Positions 25,859-35,183 are shown, counted from the first letter of the stretch. The stretch: DNA of 53,966 bases from Pseudomonadota bacterium (GCA_023412495.1 JAEYNP010000087.1:1-53966), one strand, 5' to 3'. The notes: a model not told the origin generated them from the sequence alone. Translations and numbers: made by a program.

Positions 25859-26530
25859 TCAACGGGGTGAAGCGGCAAGACTGATATCGCCGTACCAGGC
25901 AACGGCGCTTTCCCCGGTATTATCGGTATCGGTCATGATGGCGACGGCGCCGGCCTTGGGGGGATCCTCCCCGAAGAGCCGCTTGTAATCGGCCCGGATA
26001 TCACGCTCTTCCTGCAGCCATTGACCGGCCAGGGCAGACCCCGACTCCACGGCCACCATCATGGCATTGGCGGTGAATGCATTGGGGATGCTTTCTCCCT
26101 TGGGCAGCCCGTTGGCCCAGATATAATTGATCGCCCTTGTCTGCCAAAAGAAAAAGCCGGGAAAAACCACATAAACCCGTGCGGCATAGTCATCCCCGGC
26201 CTTGGTCCTCTCATCCCCGCCCTTGACGGTGTCCACTATCTTCCACGACCAGCGCAGGTACCGGTACTTCTCCGGATCGAACTCGATTTCCTTCACCAGG
26301 CCGGAAGCCGCGGCACGGCTCGTTGCCCGCACCACTACCCTGCCGTCTTCCTCTAGAAGCCTGTACTCGGTCTCCCCCTCGAAGCTCTTGGAAGTCCACC
26401 CGTTCAAGCCCTCGCTGCCAAAACGACTCACCGCGAGTTCCTCGGCTCGGCCGACACCCGTCGAAACCAGCCAGAGAACCAGAACGCAGAAACAAAAAAG
26501 CCACTGGCGACAATTTTTCACGCCACTCAT
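25859..26530 (-). CDS. DUF3047 exported protein
   Basis: The 223-residue protein has a signal peptide (hydrophobic CFCVLVLWLVSTGVGRA, about residues 13-29) and a DUF3047 domain: LNGWTSKSFEGETEYRLLEEDG, YRYLRWSWKIVDTV, DDYAARVYVVFPGFFFWQTRAINYIWAN, and AVAIMTDTDNTGESAVAWYGDI near the end. The family is uncharacterised; the fold appears beta-rich and is predicted periplasmic. ATG 26530 is preferred because the export signal starts just after it. A REP-like hairpin lies 20 bases upstream in the leader. It appears monocistronic. Confidence 0.88.
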   Translation of the reverse strand: MSGVKNCRQWLFCFCVLVLWLVSTGVGRAEELAVSRFGSEGLNGWTSKSFEGETEYRLLEEDGRVVVRATSRAAASGLVKEIEFDPEKYRYLRWSWKIVDTVKGGDERTKAGDDYAARVYVVFPGFFFWQTRAINYIWANGLPKGESIPNAFTANAMMVAVESGSALAGQWLQEERDIRADYKRLFGEDPPKAGAVAIMTDTDNTGESAVAWYGDISLAASPR

Positions 26531-26550
26531 GTTGCAAAGCCGAACCTGTT

Positions 26551-26573
26551 GGGGCGAATCTTGTATTCGCCCG
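26551..26573. repeat. GGGGCGAAT hairpin, second REP-like copy
   Basis: GGGGCGAAT and ATTCGCCCG pair over 8 of 9 positions around CTTGT, the same loop as the hairpin at 10067-10089. Here it lies in the untranslated leader of the DUF3047 gene instead of between convergent genes. Confidence 0.75.
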
Positions 26574-26637
26574 GAGGAGTGCAAGAAATAAGCCATAACG
26601 AAGGATCTGACGGAAGTGGACTTTTGCGCTGCCGACG

Positions 26638-26656
26638 GGCGATCACAGGGATCGCC
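26638..26656. repeat. GGCGATC hairpin
   Basis: GGCGATC and GATCGCC form a perfect 7-bp stem around ACAGG. It lies in the 304-base gap 26531-26834 between DUF3047 and the end of nrfA, which holds three separate palindromes and no gene I can support. Confidence 0.6.
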
Positions 26657-26754
26657 GTTACATCTTCGGCGGGTGCATCGATGATTACCTGGCAAGAATC
26701 GGGCACAAGTTAATCCTGATGGACTCGCAGTAAGTCCGATCTACTTCGTTGCAG

Positions 26755-26807
26755 GTCTGAAACGGCGCTTCACTGTCCCATATGTACTGCCAAAGCCCGT
26801 TTCAGAC
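26755..26807. repeat. GTCTGAAACGG long-loop inverted repeat downstream of nrfA
   Basis: GTCTGAAACGG (26755-26765) is exactly complementary to CCGTTTCAGAC (26797-26807), with partial pairing continuing inward. It lies 27 bases beyond the nrfA stop and could be the end structure of its transcript, although no T-tract follows. The long-loop form fits a repeat element as well. Confidence 0.55.
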
Positions 26808-26834
26808 GCTGATGGTGAACGATTACGCAAGGAA

Positions 26835-28313
26835 TTACTTCTTCGGCTGCAGGAAACGTTCCTGCAAGCCGAAGGGGTCCTTGATCTCCTGCTCGGGATG
26901 GCCTATCAGTTTTTTCTCGCCGCGCTGCTCCACGTATTTGGCGAGTTCCAGGTCGATATTTATGGGTACCTCCACGTCTGCCTTGGCGAGCAACTGGCGC
27001 AGCAAAGCTTCGGATTTGCCGGCGAAGGCCACGGCATCACCAAGCACCCGCATCGCCTCCGGCGGGTTATGGAATCCCACCGAATTTTCGGCGCCGATAA
27101 ACAGCTGGCGGTAGAAGGCCTCGAGATAAAAATCCTTGGCCTGCTCGTAGAAATCTTTGTCAAGAACCGTTCCTTTTGCCTGAGCGTTGTGGGCGATCTC
27201 GAAGAGTTTGGCAACCGTGGCCGTCCCGTAGCCCGCCCGCAGCATGAGTGAGACCGTATGGTCCTGGATGGCAATGACACGGTCCTTGAGAAATTCCGCG
27301 TCCTCATCGTGACATTGGCTGCAGGCGTTAAGGTCGGCTTTCAGCGGGCTCATCACGCGATGGTCGGAAACCGTCCGGCCACCCTCCTTGACGGGCGGCA
27401 TGTGGCAGTCGGCACAAGAGGCCCCGGCCTGCCAATGGGTGCTGTTGTTGGAATAGAGTTCAAATTCGGGATGGCGCATGAATGCCATTTTGAAGCCGGT
27501 AACCGACTGGGTCCATTCCTTCACTTCAGGGTCATTGCGGATCTGGGCAATGATGTCTTCCACACTGATGCTGCCCCACGCGCTTTTCTGCCAGGGGAAG
27601 TAGATGCCCTTAGATTTGCCATCGGCGGTCTTGGTGATATTGTAGGTCACGTGGCACTGGGCGCAGACCGCAGAGCGCATCTGCTGCTTGCTGAGTTCGG
27701 CCTGCTTGACACCCATCTCCTCGAAGGCCTGCACCAGGGTGAAGCCACGGGAAAGCTGGAGGGACATATCCTTGTTGTCATGACAGTCGATGCAGGCGAC
27801 ACCCAGTTCCCGATGCACCTCGGGAATCTGGCTCACCACCTCCCGCAACGGTTTCATATAATAATCCTGCCCCATCTTCTTCTCAAGTATCGGTGCATAT
27901 GGTGTCTTGCAGGTCAGGCAGACTCCGCCCGCCCCCACCCGCTTGGCGTCTATTTCCAGCTGGTCCTTCAGCATATTGGCGTGCCCCCTTGGTTCGTTGT
28001 ACTCTACGCCAAATCCCCAGCCATTGAACAACAGCGCCATGTACGGGTACATGGATAACTTATCGTAGGTAATGTTGTCCGCGTCGAAACCGACCTTGTA
28101 TTTGCTCTTGCCCGCCGGCGTCGGCTCGACTGTCTGTTTCCAAAGTCCATACTGCGCGGGATGAGCCTTGCCCCAGACCTCGGGGTCGATGACGTTGTCG
28201 GGAATGGTCGACGCGGGATTCTTCGGCGATTGTTCCGTGCCGCCAGCTCCGGCCGGACCGAGCAGGACGAACAGCAGACAGATCCCGGCCGATATCTTCT
28301 TGTGGATGATCAT
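26835..28313 (-). CDS. nrfA: Cytochrome c nitrite reductase NrfA (pentaheme, CXXCK)
   Basis: NrfA reduces nitrite to ammonium with six electrons in the periplasm. The 492-residue protein has a signal peptide and five heme sites: the catalytic CLTCK at 132-136 and CIDCH 174-178, CAQCH 217-221, CADCH 300-304 and CSQCH 331-335. His293 in STHWQAG and Tyr224 in HVTYNI match active-site positions of the family. ATG 28313 is chosen over a GTG two codons earlier because AGGAGG lies 5 bases upstream. No nrfH gene for the usual membrane tetraheme partner is next to it, so the electron donor must be encoded elsewhere. Confidence 0.95.
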   Translation of the reverse strand: MIIHKKISAGICLLFVLLGPAGAGGTEQSPKNPASTIPDNVIDPEVWGKAHPAQYGLWKQTVEPTPAGKSKYKVGFDADNITYDKLSMYPYMALLFNGWGFGVEYNEPRGHANMLKDQLEIDAKRVGAGGVCLTCKTPYAPILEKKMGQDYYMKPLREVVSQIPEVHRELGVACIDCHDNKDMSLQLSRGFTLVQAFEEMGVKQAELSKQQMRSAVCAQCHVTYNITKTADGKSKGIYFPWQKSAWGSISVEDIIAQIRNDPEVKEWTQSVTGFKMAFMRHPEFELYSNNSTHWQAGASCADCHMPPVKEGGRTVSDHRVMSPLKADLNACSQCHDEDAEFLKDRVIAIQDHTVSLMLRAGYGTATVAKLFEIAHNAQAKGTVLDKDFYEQAKDFYLEAFYRQLFIGAENSVGFHNPPEAMRVLGDAVAFAGKSEALLRQLLAKADVEVPINIDLELAKYVEQRGEKKLIGHPEQEIKDPFGLQERFLQPKK

Positions 28314-28710
28314 GTTCACCTCCTGAGTATGGTTTTCTCTTGCGGATTCACTCGACGAAGACGAGTCGGCAATCCTGTGCTGTAATGTAACTTACGGATT
28401 AAGGGGAGTGTCCCCCCAGTCTCTTCCACCAGCGGATACAATTTTGTAATAATTTTCAAGGATGCCAGAAGGCCAAAAGGGTGTCAACCCCAATTGTTCA
28501 ACAGGAAGGACAAGAACTGCATTCGTCAATGTTGTATCTCTTGAACGAACTGCCGGTTACGCATTTATCCGCTGAACAAAAGATACATGTCGTCACACAA
28601 CAGCAATGATTATACTGCCTACATTACAAATGCCAGTCCGCCGTTTGCTTATCGAGCGCGCTGCGTATCCTTCCATTCTCGGCCGACGGCAGGAAATGCA
28701 AGGCTAGAGC
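28314..28710. other. Divergent intergenic region between nrfA and kinase-RNase Z fusion
   Basis: These 397 bases hold the leader of nrfA with its strong AGGAGG site and the upstream region of the fusion gene. A short G/C dyad (GGGGAG..TCCCCC) is at about 28404-28417, and AT-rich stretches lie at about 28440-28460. I looked for TTGAT-N4-ATCAA FNR-type sites and found none. No gene is supported. Confidence 0.4.
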
Positions 28711-30678
28711 ATGATACCATTTGACCAAGCTCTCGATGTTGATGGAGCCGATAATCTGGCTATCCATTTAAGAGGATATCGCCGCATCCTCCTTGGTGGG
28801 GATATCGGTGTCGGCAAGTCCACATTGGCCCTGAAGCTGCTGCAATCTCTCAACAAGCAGGGTTCCTGTCAATTTCTCGAACTCGATCCCGGCTCGCCCC
28901 CTGTTGGCATTCCGGGAACGGTAGGCTTGTTCGCATCAGGTTCTGATGGACTTAATCTTCGGGCATATCAGGCCCTGTGCACCCTTGACGCCGGCCGTTT
29001 CCGCCTGCCGCTCATCCTTGCCGTTCGCCGGTTGATGTCGATTATCGACAGGGAAGGGAAAAGCGACCGGGACTCCGCCATCGTCATCGATCCGCCGGGC
29101 GTGGTCCGGGGGGTCGGCGGCGCAGAGATGCTCCTGGCCCTGACGGAGACCCTCGAGGTCGATATTGTGGTGTTCCTTCGCCGGCAAGAAGGCCCGATGC
29201 AGCTCTCCCATGAGCTGGCCGCCCTGCCGATCCCGGTCCTGCACCTGCCCTCATCGTCGGCGGCAAAGGCCGTTGCCAGGCTCGAACAGCTCAAGCACCG
29301 CACCAGACTGTGGGATGATTTTCTCGCCCACGGCGTCGAGGAAAAAATTCACCTCGATCGCCTGTTCGTCCTGGGAACGCCGCCTCCCCGGGAGGTGCCC
29401 GAGGTCTGGGCAGGCAGACAGGCGGCGCTACTTTCGGCCGCGGGTGACACGGTACGGATGGGGGAGGTGGTCCGCTTGCATGACGGCGAGTTGCATCTGC
29501 GCATGGTTCCCGGCGGTACAGACGAACCGGCCGGCATCCTGATCCGGGATGCCGGACGCACCCCGACGGGCAGGCTGGAGACATCGCGGCGGCCCGCTCC
29601 CCCGCTTGTCGCGATTACCCGCGAGCCGCTGGAAATGACGCCCCCGACCATCGCAGAGCGGCCCGGCAAGGCCCCGATTTCCAGCAATCTCGGCCAGGCC
29701 TGGGCCACCCTGGTGGGCGGGGTGTTCGGCGACCCGCTGGTGCATGTGCGATTGCGGCGCCTCAAGCAAAGCGTCTTCTTCGACCTCGGCGAACCTTCCC
29801 GGCTGGCGGCACGGGTCGCCCACCAGGTGAAGGCCATCTTCCTGAGCCACGCCCATATCGATCACATCGGCGGCCTCACCTGGTTTCTCCGTTCGCGGCT
29901 CGGTCCCTTCGGCCCCTGCCGATTCTTCGGTCCGGCAGGAACAACTCGACGGGTCGAGAGCTTTCTGAATTCGATCACCTGGGACCGCATCGACGATCGC
30001 GGACCGGTCTTCGAAGTGCATGAGATAGACGGGGCAGCACTCCGGCACGCCAGGCTGCAGGCCGGGAAGGAAAGGATCGATTTGCCGGAGGCGCCCATTC
30101 CGAACGGAATCATCCTGACGGAGGATAACTTTGTCGTCAGGGCTGCCGTCTGCGACCACGGCATCCCCTCGATCGCCTACGCCCTGCTCTTTCGCCGGGA
30201 GATCAACGTACGGAGGGAGCGGCTTGAGGCGCTGAAGCTGTCCCCCGGCCCCTGGCTCGGCGACCTGAAGTGGTGCATAGCGGCCGATGCCCTGGAGACT
30301 CAAATACGACTTCCCACCGGCCAAAAGGCAAAGGCCGGCCATCTGGCGGAAGACCTGACAATCATCCGACCCGGCAAGAAACTTGTTTACGCCGCCGACA
30401 TGGCGGATACCCCGGAAAACAGGAAAAAGGTGGTCGAACTGGCCCGCTCCGCCCACACCTTCTTCTGCGAGGCGACCTTCACCGCAGCCGACCGGGACAA
30501 GGCCGATGCCTCCCAGCACCTGACGACCCTTGCCGCCGTGCAGATCGCCCGCGAGGCCGGCGTCCAGCGCCTGGTCCCCTTCCACTTCTCAAAACGCTAC
30601 GAGCACAACTACCGCCAGCTCTACCATGAGATCCTGGCGGCGGCGGGAGATATGCAGGTGTTGGGTTGTCCGTTTTAA
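28711..30678 (+). CDS. Clp1/Grc3-like P-loop kinase fused to RNase Z-like MBL domain
   Basis: Residues 1-~190 resemble the Clp1/Grc3 polynucleotide 5'-kinase P-loop: GGDIGVGKST (29-38), FLELDPGSPP (56-64) as the family's DxDPGQ motif, and SAIVIDPPG (122-130) as Walker B. Residues ~330-655 form a metallo-beta-lactamase domain of RNase Z type: SHAHIDH (379-385), DHGIPSIAY (482-490), YAADMADT (560-567), CEATF (586-590), His603 and FHFSKRY (624-630). The linker (200-320) is unrecognised. The expected chemistry is tRNA 3'-end endonuclease plus RNA 5'-OH kinase in one chain; both halves look intact. It is monocistronic and convergent with ubiE. Confidence 0.82.
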   Translation: MIPFDQALDVDGADNLAIHLRGYRRILLGGDIGVGKSTLALKLLQSLNKQGSCQFLELDPGSPPVGIPGTVGLFASGSDGLNLRAYQALCTLDAGRFRLPLILAVRRLMSIIDREGKSDRDSAIVIDPPGVVRGVGGAEMLLALTETLEVDIVVFLRRQEGPMQLSHELAALPIPVLHLPSSSAAKAVARLEQLKHRTRLWDDFLAHGVEEKIHLDRLFVLGTPPPREVPEVWAGRQAALLSAAGDTVRMGEVVRLHDGELHLRMVPGGTDEPAGILIRDAGRTPTGRLETSRRPAPPLVAITREPLEMTPPTIAERPGKAPISSNLGQAWATLVGGVFGDPLVHVRLRRLKQSVFFDLGEPSRLAARVAHQVKAIFLSHAHIDHIGGLTWFLRSRLGPFGPCRFFGPAGTTRRVESFLNSITWDRIDDRGPVFEVHEIDGAALRHARLQAGKERIDLPEAPIPNGIILTEDNFVVRAAVCDHGIPSIAYALLFRREINVRRERLEALKLSPGPWLGDLKWCIAADALETQIRLPTGQKAKAGHLAEDLTIIRPGKKLVYAADMADTPENRKKVVELARSAHTFFCEATFTAADRDKADASQHLTTLAAVQIAREAGVQRLVPFHFSKRYEHNYRQLYHEILAAAGDMQVLGCPF

Positions 30679-30761
30679 ATTGATCGATTGTTTGATTTGG
30701 ACGGCGGTTCCGGCCTCATCGAGATGCCCCGGCTATTTCAGCCAATGCCGTTTTTCTGGAG

Positions 30762-31448
30762 TTACGGCTTCTGCCCCCAGTGCACGCCGATGGTTCCGCA
30801 CATGAATTTCCGGTAGCCGACTTCCTCGAGTCCGCTTGCGGCAAAGAGTTCGGCCAGAGCCTCGGCCGAATGGAATTCCATGGTCGACCCGGTCAGATAG
30901 GCATAGGCCGCCTCGTCATCGGCGATGAGCTTGCCCAGGGCCGGAATGCCCCAGCGCAGGTAGCCGCGGATGAAAGGATAGAGCAGGTTCTTCGCCGGCG
31001 GCGTGGTGTCGAGGCAGACTACCCGGCCGCCGGGCCGCAGCACCCGGCGCACCTCGCGAAGGACGCGTCCGGCGTCGTCGACATTGCGCAGCAAATAGCC
31101 GAAGGTCACTGAACGGAAGGTATCATCGCCGAAAGGCAGGCGGTTGGCGTCGCACGCGTGCCAGACGATCCGCTGTCCTGCAAAGCGCCTCTGTGCCTCG
31201 GTCAGCATATTGAGGGAGAAGTCGCCGCCGACCACTTTAGCCGCCGGGTGGGTCGCCGCCATAAGGGCGGCGATATCGCCGGTGCCGGTGGCCAGATCAA
31301 GGGTCCAGCCGTCGCCGGGATCGCCGGCCATCTTCACCACGAACTTTCGCCACCGCTGATCCTGCCCCATGGTCATGACCCGGTTCATCAGGTCGTACCG
31401 ATGGGCGATGGCATCGAACATCTTCCGTACTCCCGGTTCCTTGCTCAA
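30762..31448 (-). CDS. ubiE: Demethylmenaquinone/ubiquinone C-methyltransferase UbiE/MenG
   Basis: This SAM-dependent methyltransferase performs the last C-methylation of menaquinone (or ubiquinone). The 228-residue protein has the UbiE order: VRKMFDAIAHRYDLMNRVMTMG, motif I TLDLATGTGDIA, ...FRSVTFGYLLRNVDD, VLRPGGRVVCLD, and the C-terminal FMCGTIGVHWGQKP. The start is TTG at 31448, supported by GGAGG 7 bases upstream. It is the last gene of the run from hisB to here, 40 bp after asnS. In an anaerobe the product is most likely menaquinone, so menG would be the functional name. Confidence 0.93.
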   Translation of the reverse strand: MSKEPGVRKMFDAIAHRYDLMNRVMTMGQDQRWRKFVVKMAGDPGDGWTLDLATGTGDIAALMAATHPAAKVVGGDFSLNMLTEAQRRFAGQRIVWHACDANRLPFGDDTFRSVTFGYLLRNVDDAGRVLREVRRVLRPGGRVVCLDTTPPAKNLLYPFIRGYLRWGIPALGKLIADDEAAYAYLTGSTMEFHSAEALAELFAASGLEEVGYRKFMCGTIGVHWGQKP

Positions 31449-31488
31449 CTGCCACCCTCCACTGCCGAAAAAGTGAGTCGTACTTGCA

Positions 31489-32847
31489 TCAGCAGGGCGC
31501 GGAGCCGGGCGTCCTCGGGAAGGGGATGACCTCGCGGATGTTCGGCATGCCGGTGACGAACTGGATCAGCCGCTCGAAGCCGAGGCCGAAGCCGGCATGG
31601 GGCGCCGAGCCGTAGAGGCGCAGATCGAGGTACCACTGGTAATCGGGAATATCGATGCCCGCCTGCTGCATCCGGGCAAGAAGGACGTCGTATCGCTCCT
31701 CGCGCTGGCTGCCGCCGACGATCTCGCCGATCCCGGGCACCAGAATATCCATGGCCGCCACGGTTCTGCCGTCCTCGTTGACCCGCATGTAGAAGGGCTT
31801 GATGGCGGCCGGATAATCGGTCACGGTAATGGGCCGCTTGAAGACCTCCTCGGTAAGGTACCGCTCGTGCTCCGACTGGAGGTCGAGCCCCCACTCTACC
31901 GGGAACTCGAAGTCCTTCTTCGCCGCTTTCAGACGATCCACCGCCTCGCTGTAGGTGATGTGGGCAAATTCCTGGCCGACCACGCCCTGCAGTTTCTTCA
32001 ACAGCCCCTTTTCGATGAACTTGTCGAACAGTTCCATATCCTCGGCGCAGTGGGTCATAGTGTCGGAGAGAAGATACTTCAGCATCTCCTCGGCGATCTG
32101 CATATTGCCCTTCAGGTCGCAGAAGGCCATCTCCGGCTCGATCATCCAGAACTCGGCGAGGTGCCTGGAGGTGTTCGACTTCTCCGCCCGGAAGGTCGGC
32201 CCGAAGGTATAGACGTCGCCCAGGGCCAGGGCATAGACTTCCGCCTGAAGCTGGCCACTCACGGTAAGCCCCGCCGCCCGGCCGAAGAAGTGATCTTCCT
32301 TGACTCCCTGCTTGCCGGTGCTCACCTGGAACATTTCGCCTGCCCCTTCGCAGTCGCTGGTGGTGATGATCGGAGTGTGGACCTGGAGGAAGCCGCGATC
32401 CTGGAAGAACTGATGGATGGCGTAGGAGAGTCGCGAACGGACCCGGCCCACCGCCCCCAGGGCATTGGTTCTCGGCCGGAGATGGCTGATCTCGCGGAGG
32501 AATTCGAAGGAATGCCGCTTCTTCTGCAGAGGATAGACATCCGGGTCGGCCTTGCCGACAACTTCGATCTTGTCCGCAACTAGTTCCACCGCCTGGCCCT
32601 TGGCCGGCGATTCTTTCAGTTCTCCCTCGACGATGACACTCGCCCCTGTCGACAGGTGTTTCACTTCCGAATCATAATTTGAGAGGCTGGAGTCGGCGAT
32701 GACCTGCAGGTTGGCAAGGCACGAGCCGTCGCCGACTTCCACGAAGGAGAAGGCGCCGGTATCCCGCCGCGTCCGCACCCAGCCGGTAACGGTAAACCTT
32801 TGTCCGATTCTTTTCTGCTGCAGGATATTTTTGATGCGTGTCTTCAT
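31489..32847 (-). CDS. asnS: Asparaginyl-tRNA synthetase
   Basis: The 452-residue class IIb synthetase charges tRNA-Asn. It has the N-terminal OB anticodon-binding domain ([24 protein letters not shown]) and the class II core with motif 2 [21 protein letters not shown] and motif 3 GFGLGFERL near the C-terminus. ATG 32847 is used because the OB domain begins there. It is 16 bp downstream of the DUF89 gene. The length is slightly below the E. coli enzyme, without loss of recognisable motifs. Confidence 0.96.
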   Translation of the reverse strand: MKTRIKNILQQKRIGQRFTVTGWVRTRRDTGAFSFVEVGDGSCLANLQVIADSSLSNYDSEVKHLSTGASVIVEGELKESPAKGQAVELVADKIEVVGKADPDVYPLQKKRHSFEFLREISHLRPRTNALGAVGRVRSRLSYAIHQFFQDRGFLQVHTPIITTSDCEGAGEMFQVSTGKQGVKEDHFFGRAAGLTVSGQLQAEVYALALGDVYTFGPTFRAEKSNTSRHLAEFWMIEPEMAFCDLKGNMQIAEEMLKYLLSDTMTHCAEDMELFDKFIEKGLLKKLQGVVGQEFAHITYSEAVDRLKAAKKDFEFPVEWGLDLQSEHERYLTEEVFKRPITVTDYPAAIKPFYMRVNEDGRTVAAMDILVPGIGEIVGGSQREERYDVLLARMQQAGIDIPDYQWYLDLRLYGSAPHAGFGLGFERLIQFVTGMPNIREVIPFPRTPGSAPC

Positions 32848-32863
32848 TGCATTCACCTTTTCG

Positions 32864-33760
32864 CTATTTCTTCGCCGAATGAAAAACCGCCATCTCCCCC
32901 CTGCCCGGCAGCAGGGCTTGATCTTCGCCAGTAAGCTCGGCCATGTGCCGCGCGGCAACCGGACACTTGACGGTCAGGAGAAAGAAGATCTCCCGATCAA
33001 CCTCGGAGAGACTCTCGAAATTGCCCTGGCCCTTGGCGATGACCAGATCCGCGGTCGAGAAAATCTCGCGGAGCTCAACGGAACAATCCCCAAGCACCGT
33101 CCCGGGACATCTCGATCCGTTGGAAATGATCCGGGCGTAGCGGTCAAGTCCCGCTGCCAGGGCATCCTCATGCAGGGCATCATTGATGATCGGCCCGTCC
33201 TTTACCGCCACCGTGAGCGAATATCCCCGGCGGAACAGATACTCGATCAGCAGCGAATCGTAAACGATCTCACCGCAGTTATCGGCGAGATACAGAACCT
33301 GCGAACCACGCCGGAGGTTATCGATCCGGTCGAGCAAGACCCTGCTGTGATCGATGGCCGGTACTTTTTTGCGGCTGTCTTCCAGGGCCTGGTCGATATC
33401 GAAGGTCTGGAAGGCGCCGTAATCGATGATATTGCCGGCAATGGCAAAACGAATCGCCATCTGGAGTTCGTCGGCGGAGTCCTCGATCTCCCGGCGCAGG
33501 GCCGGGACGATCGCCAGCGCCTGCTCGTTGCTCTTCTTTTTCTCCTGAAGATAGGGATCCGCACAGCCGGTGAGCTCGCTCAGAGCCCTATACACCGCCC
33601 GGGCGTTTGCCGGCGGGCTGAGAGCGGGGTCGAGTCCCGCGACGACTGCCGCTATCCTTTTGACCGTCTGCACCTGCAGTTCGGGACCGCAGCCGCAGAC
33701 CCGCGACACCTGCAGCGCTTGCCTGAGAAAACAGGGAAAACATTCGGCGGCGGTTTTCAT
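32864..33760 (-). CDS. DUF89/ARMT1-like damage-control phosphatase family protein
   Basis: This 298-residue protein begins with a CxxC pair ([12 protein letters not shown]) and has the DUF89 motifs [26 protein letters not shown] and [14 protein letters not shown], where Asp and Asn residues bind the metal. Family members are metal-dependent phosphatases that remove damaged sugar phosphates or related metabolites. The N-terminal CxxC is typical of the prokaryotic subgroup. Its ATG overlaps the ttcA stop in an ATGA junction, so the two are coupled. The physiological substrate is unknown. Confidence 0.88.
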   Translation of the reverse strand: MKTAAECFPCFLRQALQVSRVCGCGPELQVQTVKRIAAVVAGLDPALSPPANARAVYRALSELTGCADPYLQEKKKSNEQALAIVPALRREIEDSADELQMAIRFAIAGNIIDYGAFQTFDIDQALEDSRKKVPAIDHSRVLLDRIDNLRRGSQVLYLADNCGEIVYDSLLIEYLFRRGYSLTVAVKDGPIINDALHEDALAAGLDRYARIISNGSRCPGTVLGDCSVELREIFSTADLVIAKGQGNFESLSEVDREIFFLLTVKCPVAARHMAELTGEDQALLPGRGEMAVFHSAKK

Positions 33761-34494
33761 AACATATACTCCCGGCGGACATTGGCCAGGGCAGCGAAGA
33801 CGGATTCCTTCGCCCCAGGTTCGTCGCTATAGAGTTTTTGGAGCAGCGACCGTACCCTTTCCCGCCGGGTGTCGTCCGACAGGGGACAGAGATTCTTGAC
33901 CGGCGCGATTCCCAGTTCGGCGGCGATTTCGCCCACCTCGTGCTTTTCAAGATATGCCATGGGCCGCACCAGAGAAAGGGTGCCGCCGAATAAATCCTGG
34001 CAGGGCACCATGGTCGAGATGTTGCCGCTGTAGATGGTGTTGAGAAAAAAGGTCTCGATCAGGTCGTCCTTATGGTGGCCGAAGGCGATCTTGTTATAGC
34101 CGTGGTCCCGGGCCAGGTCAAAGAGCTGGCTGCGCCTGTTGCGGGCACAAAGAAAGCAGGTTCTCGATGTTTCGACGATGGGTTTTTCGGAGGTGATATG
34201 CAACGTGATCCCGAGCTTGGACAACTGTCGGGCTATGGCAACGGCCGGATCCAAATCGGGGTCCTGGTCTCGCCAGAACCCATGGTCGATATGATGGCCT
34301 GCAAGGGTGAATTGAATGGGAGCTTTTTTCTTCCAGATCGCCAGGATACCCGCCAAAGTCAGACTGTCCACCCCACCCGAAACGGCAATCATGACCCGGT
34401 CTCCTTCGGAAAACATCGAGTAATCATGCATGGCCTGGCCGATTTTCCTGTTCAGCCGGGGTGGAAGCCGATAACCGCTAATCGTTGGTAACAC
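33757..34494 (-). CDS. ttcA: TtcA-like tRNA 2-thiocytidine biosynthesis protein
   Basis: TtcA-type ATPases thiolate cytidine 32 of tRNA using an oxygen-sensitive iron-sulfur cluster. The 245-residue protein has the PP-loop SGGVDS at 39-44, the CFLC pair at 113-116 and a third Cys in KNLCPLSDD, giving the three cluster ligands. A GTG start at 34494 is chosen: GGAG lies 11 bases upstream and the product begins just before LNRKIGQAMHDYSM, as TtcA does. The longer reading would run into the lipoprotein gene. The exact modified nucleotide could differ, as TtuA-like relatives share the fold. Confidence 0.85.
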   Translation of the reverse strand: MLPTISGYRLPPRLNRKIGQAMHDYSMFSEGDRVMIAVSGGVDSLTLAGILAIWKKKAPIQFTLAGHHIDHGFWRDQDPDLDPAVAIARQLSKLGITLHITSEKPIVETSRTCFLCARNRRSQLFDLARDHGYNKIAFGHHKDDLIETFFLNTIYSGNISTMVPCQDLFGGTLSLVRPMAYLEKHEVGEIAAELGIAPVKNLCPLSDDTRRERVRSLLQKLYSDEPGAKESVFAALANVRREYML

Positions 34495-34568
34495 GTATTC
34501 GAAAACTCCAAAAACAACGCCAGGGCCCGCGAAGGTGCCGCGGGTCCTCGAATGTGCGGACAGATAAA

Positions 34569-35183
34569 CTACTGTATGTAGGGGAACGCGGCCAGACGCT
34601 CTTTGACCCCCTCCTCCACAAGTTGCTCCACGGTCACCCATTTGAAGCCCCTGCTCTGGGCTTTGGTGTAAGTGAGGATGTTATCGAGCAGCGATTCCTG
34701 GGTCTCACGAAATTCCGCCGCCCACAGCACGGAGCCGGTCCGGGCATGAATGAGCTTCATCTGAAAGTCGGCCGAAGCAGGCTCCTCGACGGCGTATTCC
34801 GTACCCTCGCGCTGTCTGTAACGGCTTACCGTAGTCATGAGAACCGCTTCGCAGCCCGTTTCCTTGCCGATGGCCGAGATCATTCCGGACAAGCCTCCCG
34901 ACACTGCCAGGCCAAGCGAGGTATCCTGACTTTCAGTGAGCAGCCTCACCTTTTCATTGCCGCCGAGTTCCCGGGCCATTATGTCGGTGATAAATTCCGC
35001 ACCGACTTCAAGAGACCGGTCGTCCTGCTGATCGACCGTAGGCCTTGCAGGCAGCACGGCGATGCAGGAAAGCGGCTGGAGAGGGGCTTGAACTTGTTCC
35101 TTTTCACTTCCAAGGTTGGCGGAACAGGATGCCAGGAGGAGAAATGCACAGCAGAAAAGTAAAAGCTTGGCTAATTTTTCCAC
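34569..35183 (-). CDS. Lipoprotein, GNA1162/CsgG-like fold
   Basis: The 204-residue product has a lipoprotein signal with LLASC (Cys20). The mature part contains CIAVLPARPTVDQ, ...GAEFITDIMARELGGNEKVRLL, GCEAVLMTTVSRYRQREG and LIHARTGSVLWAAEFRETQ, the pattern of GNA1162- or CsgG N-domain-like periplasmic lipoproteins. Function unknown; related proteins take part in envelope assembly or secretion. It lies between hisB (53 bp) and ttcA (74 bp) on the same strand and may simply share their transcript. Confidence 0.83.
   Translation of the reverse strand: MEKLAKLLLFCCAFLLLASCSANLGSEKEQVQAPLQPLSCIAVLPARPTVDQQDDRSLEVGAEFITDIMARELGGNEKVRLLTESQDTSLGLAVSGGLSGMISAIGKETGCEAVLMTTVSRYRQREGTEYAVEEPASADFQMKLIHARTGSVLWAAEFRETQESLLDNILTYTKAQSRGFKWVTVEQLVEEGVKERLAAFPYIQ

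Noticed and set aside
28314..28710. FNR- or HcpR-type operator before nrfA
   Set aside because: No TTGAT-N4-ATCAA or comparable dyad was found at a suitable place.
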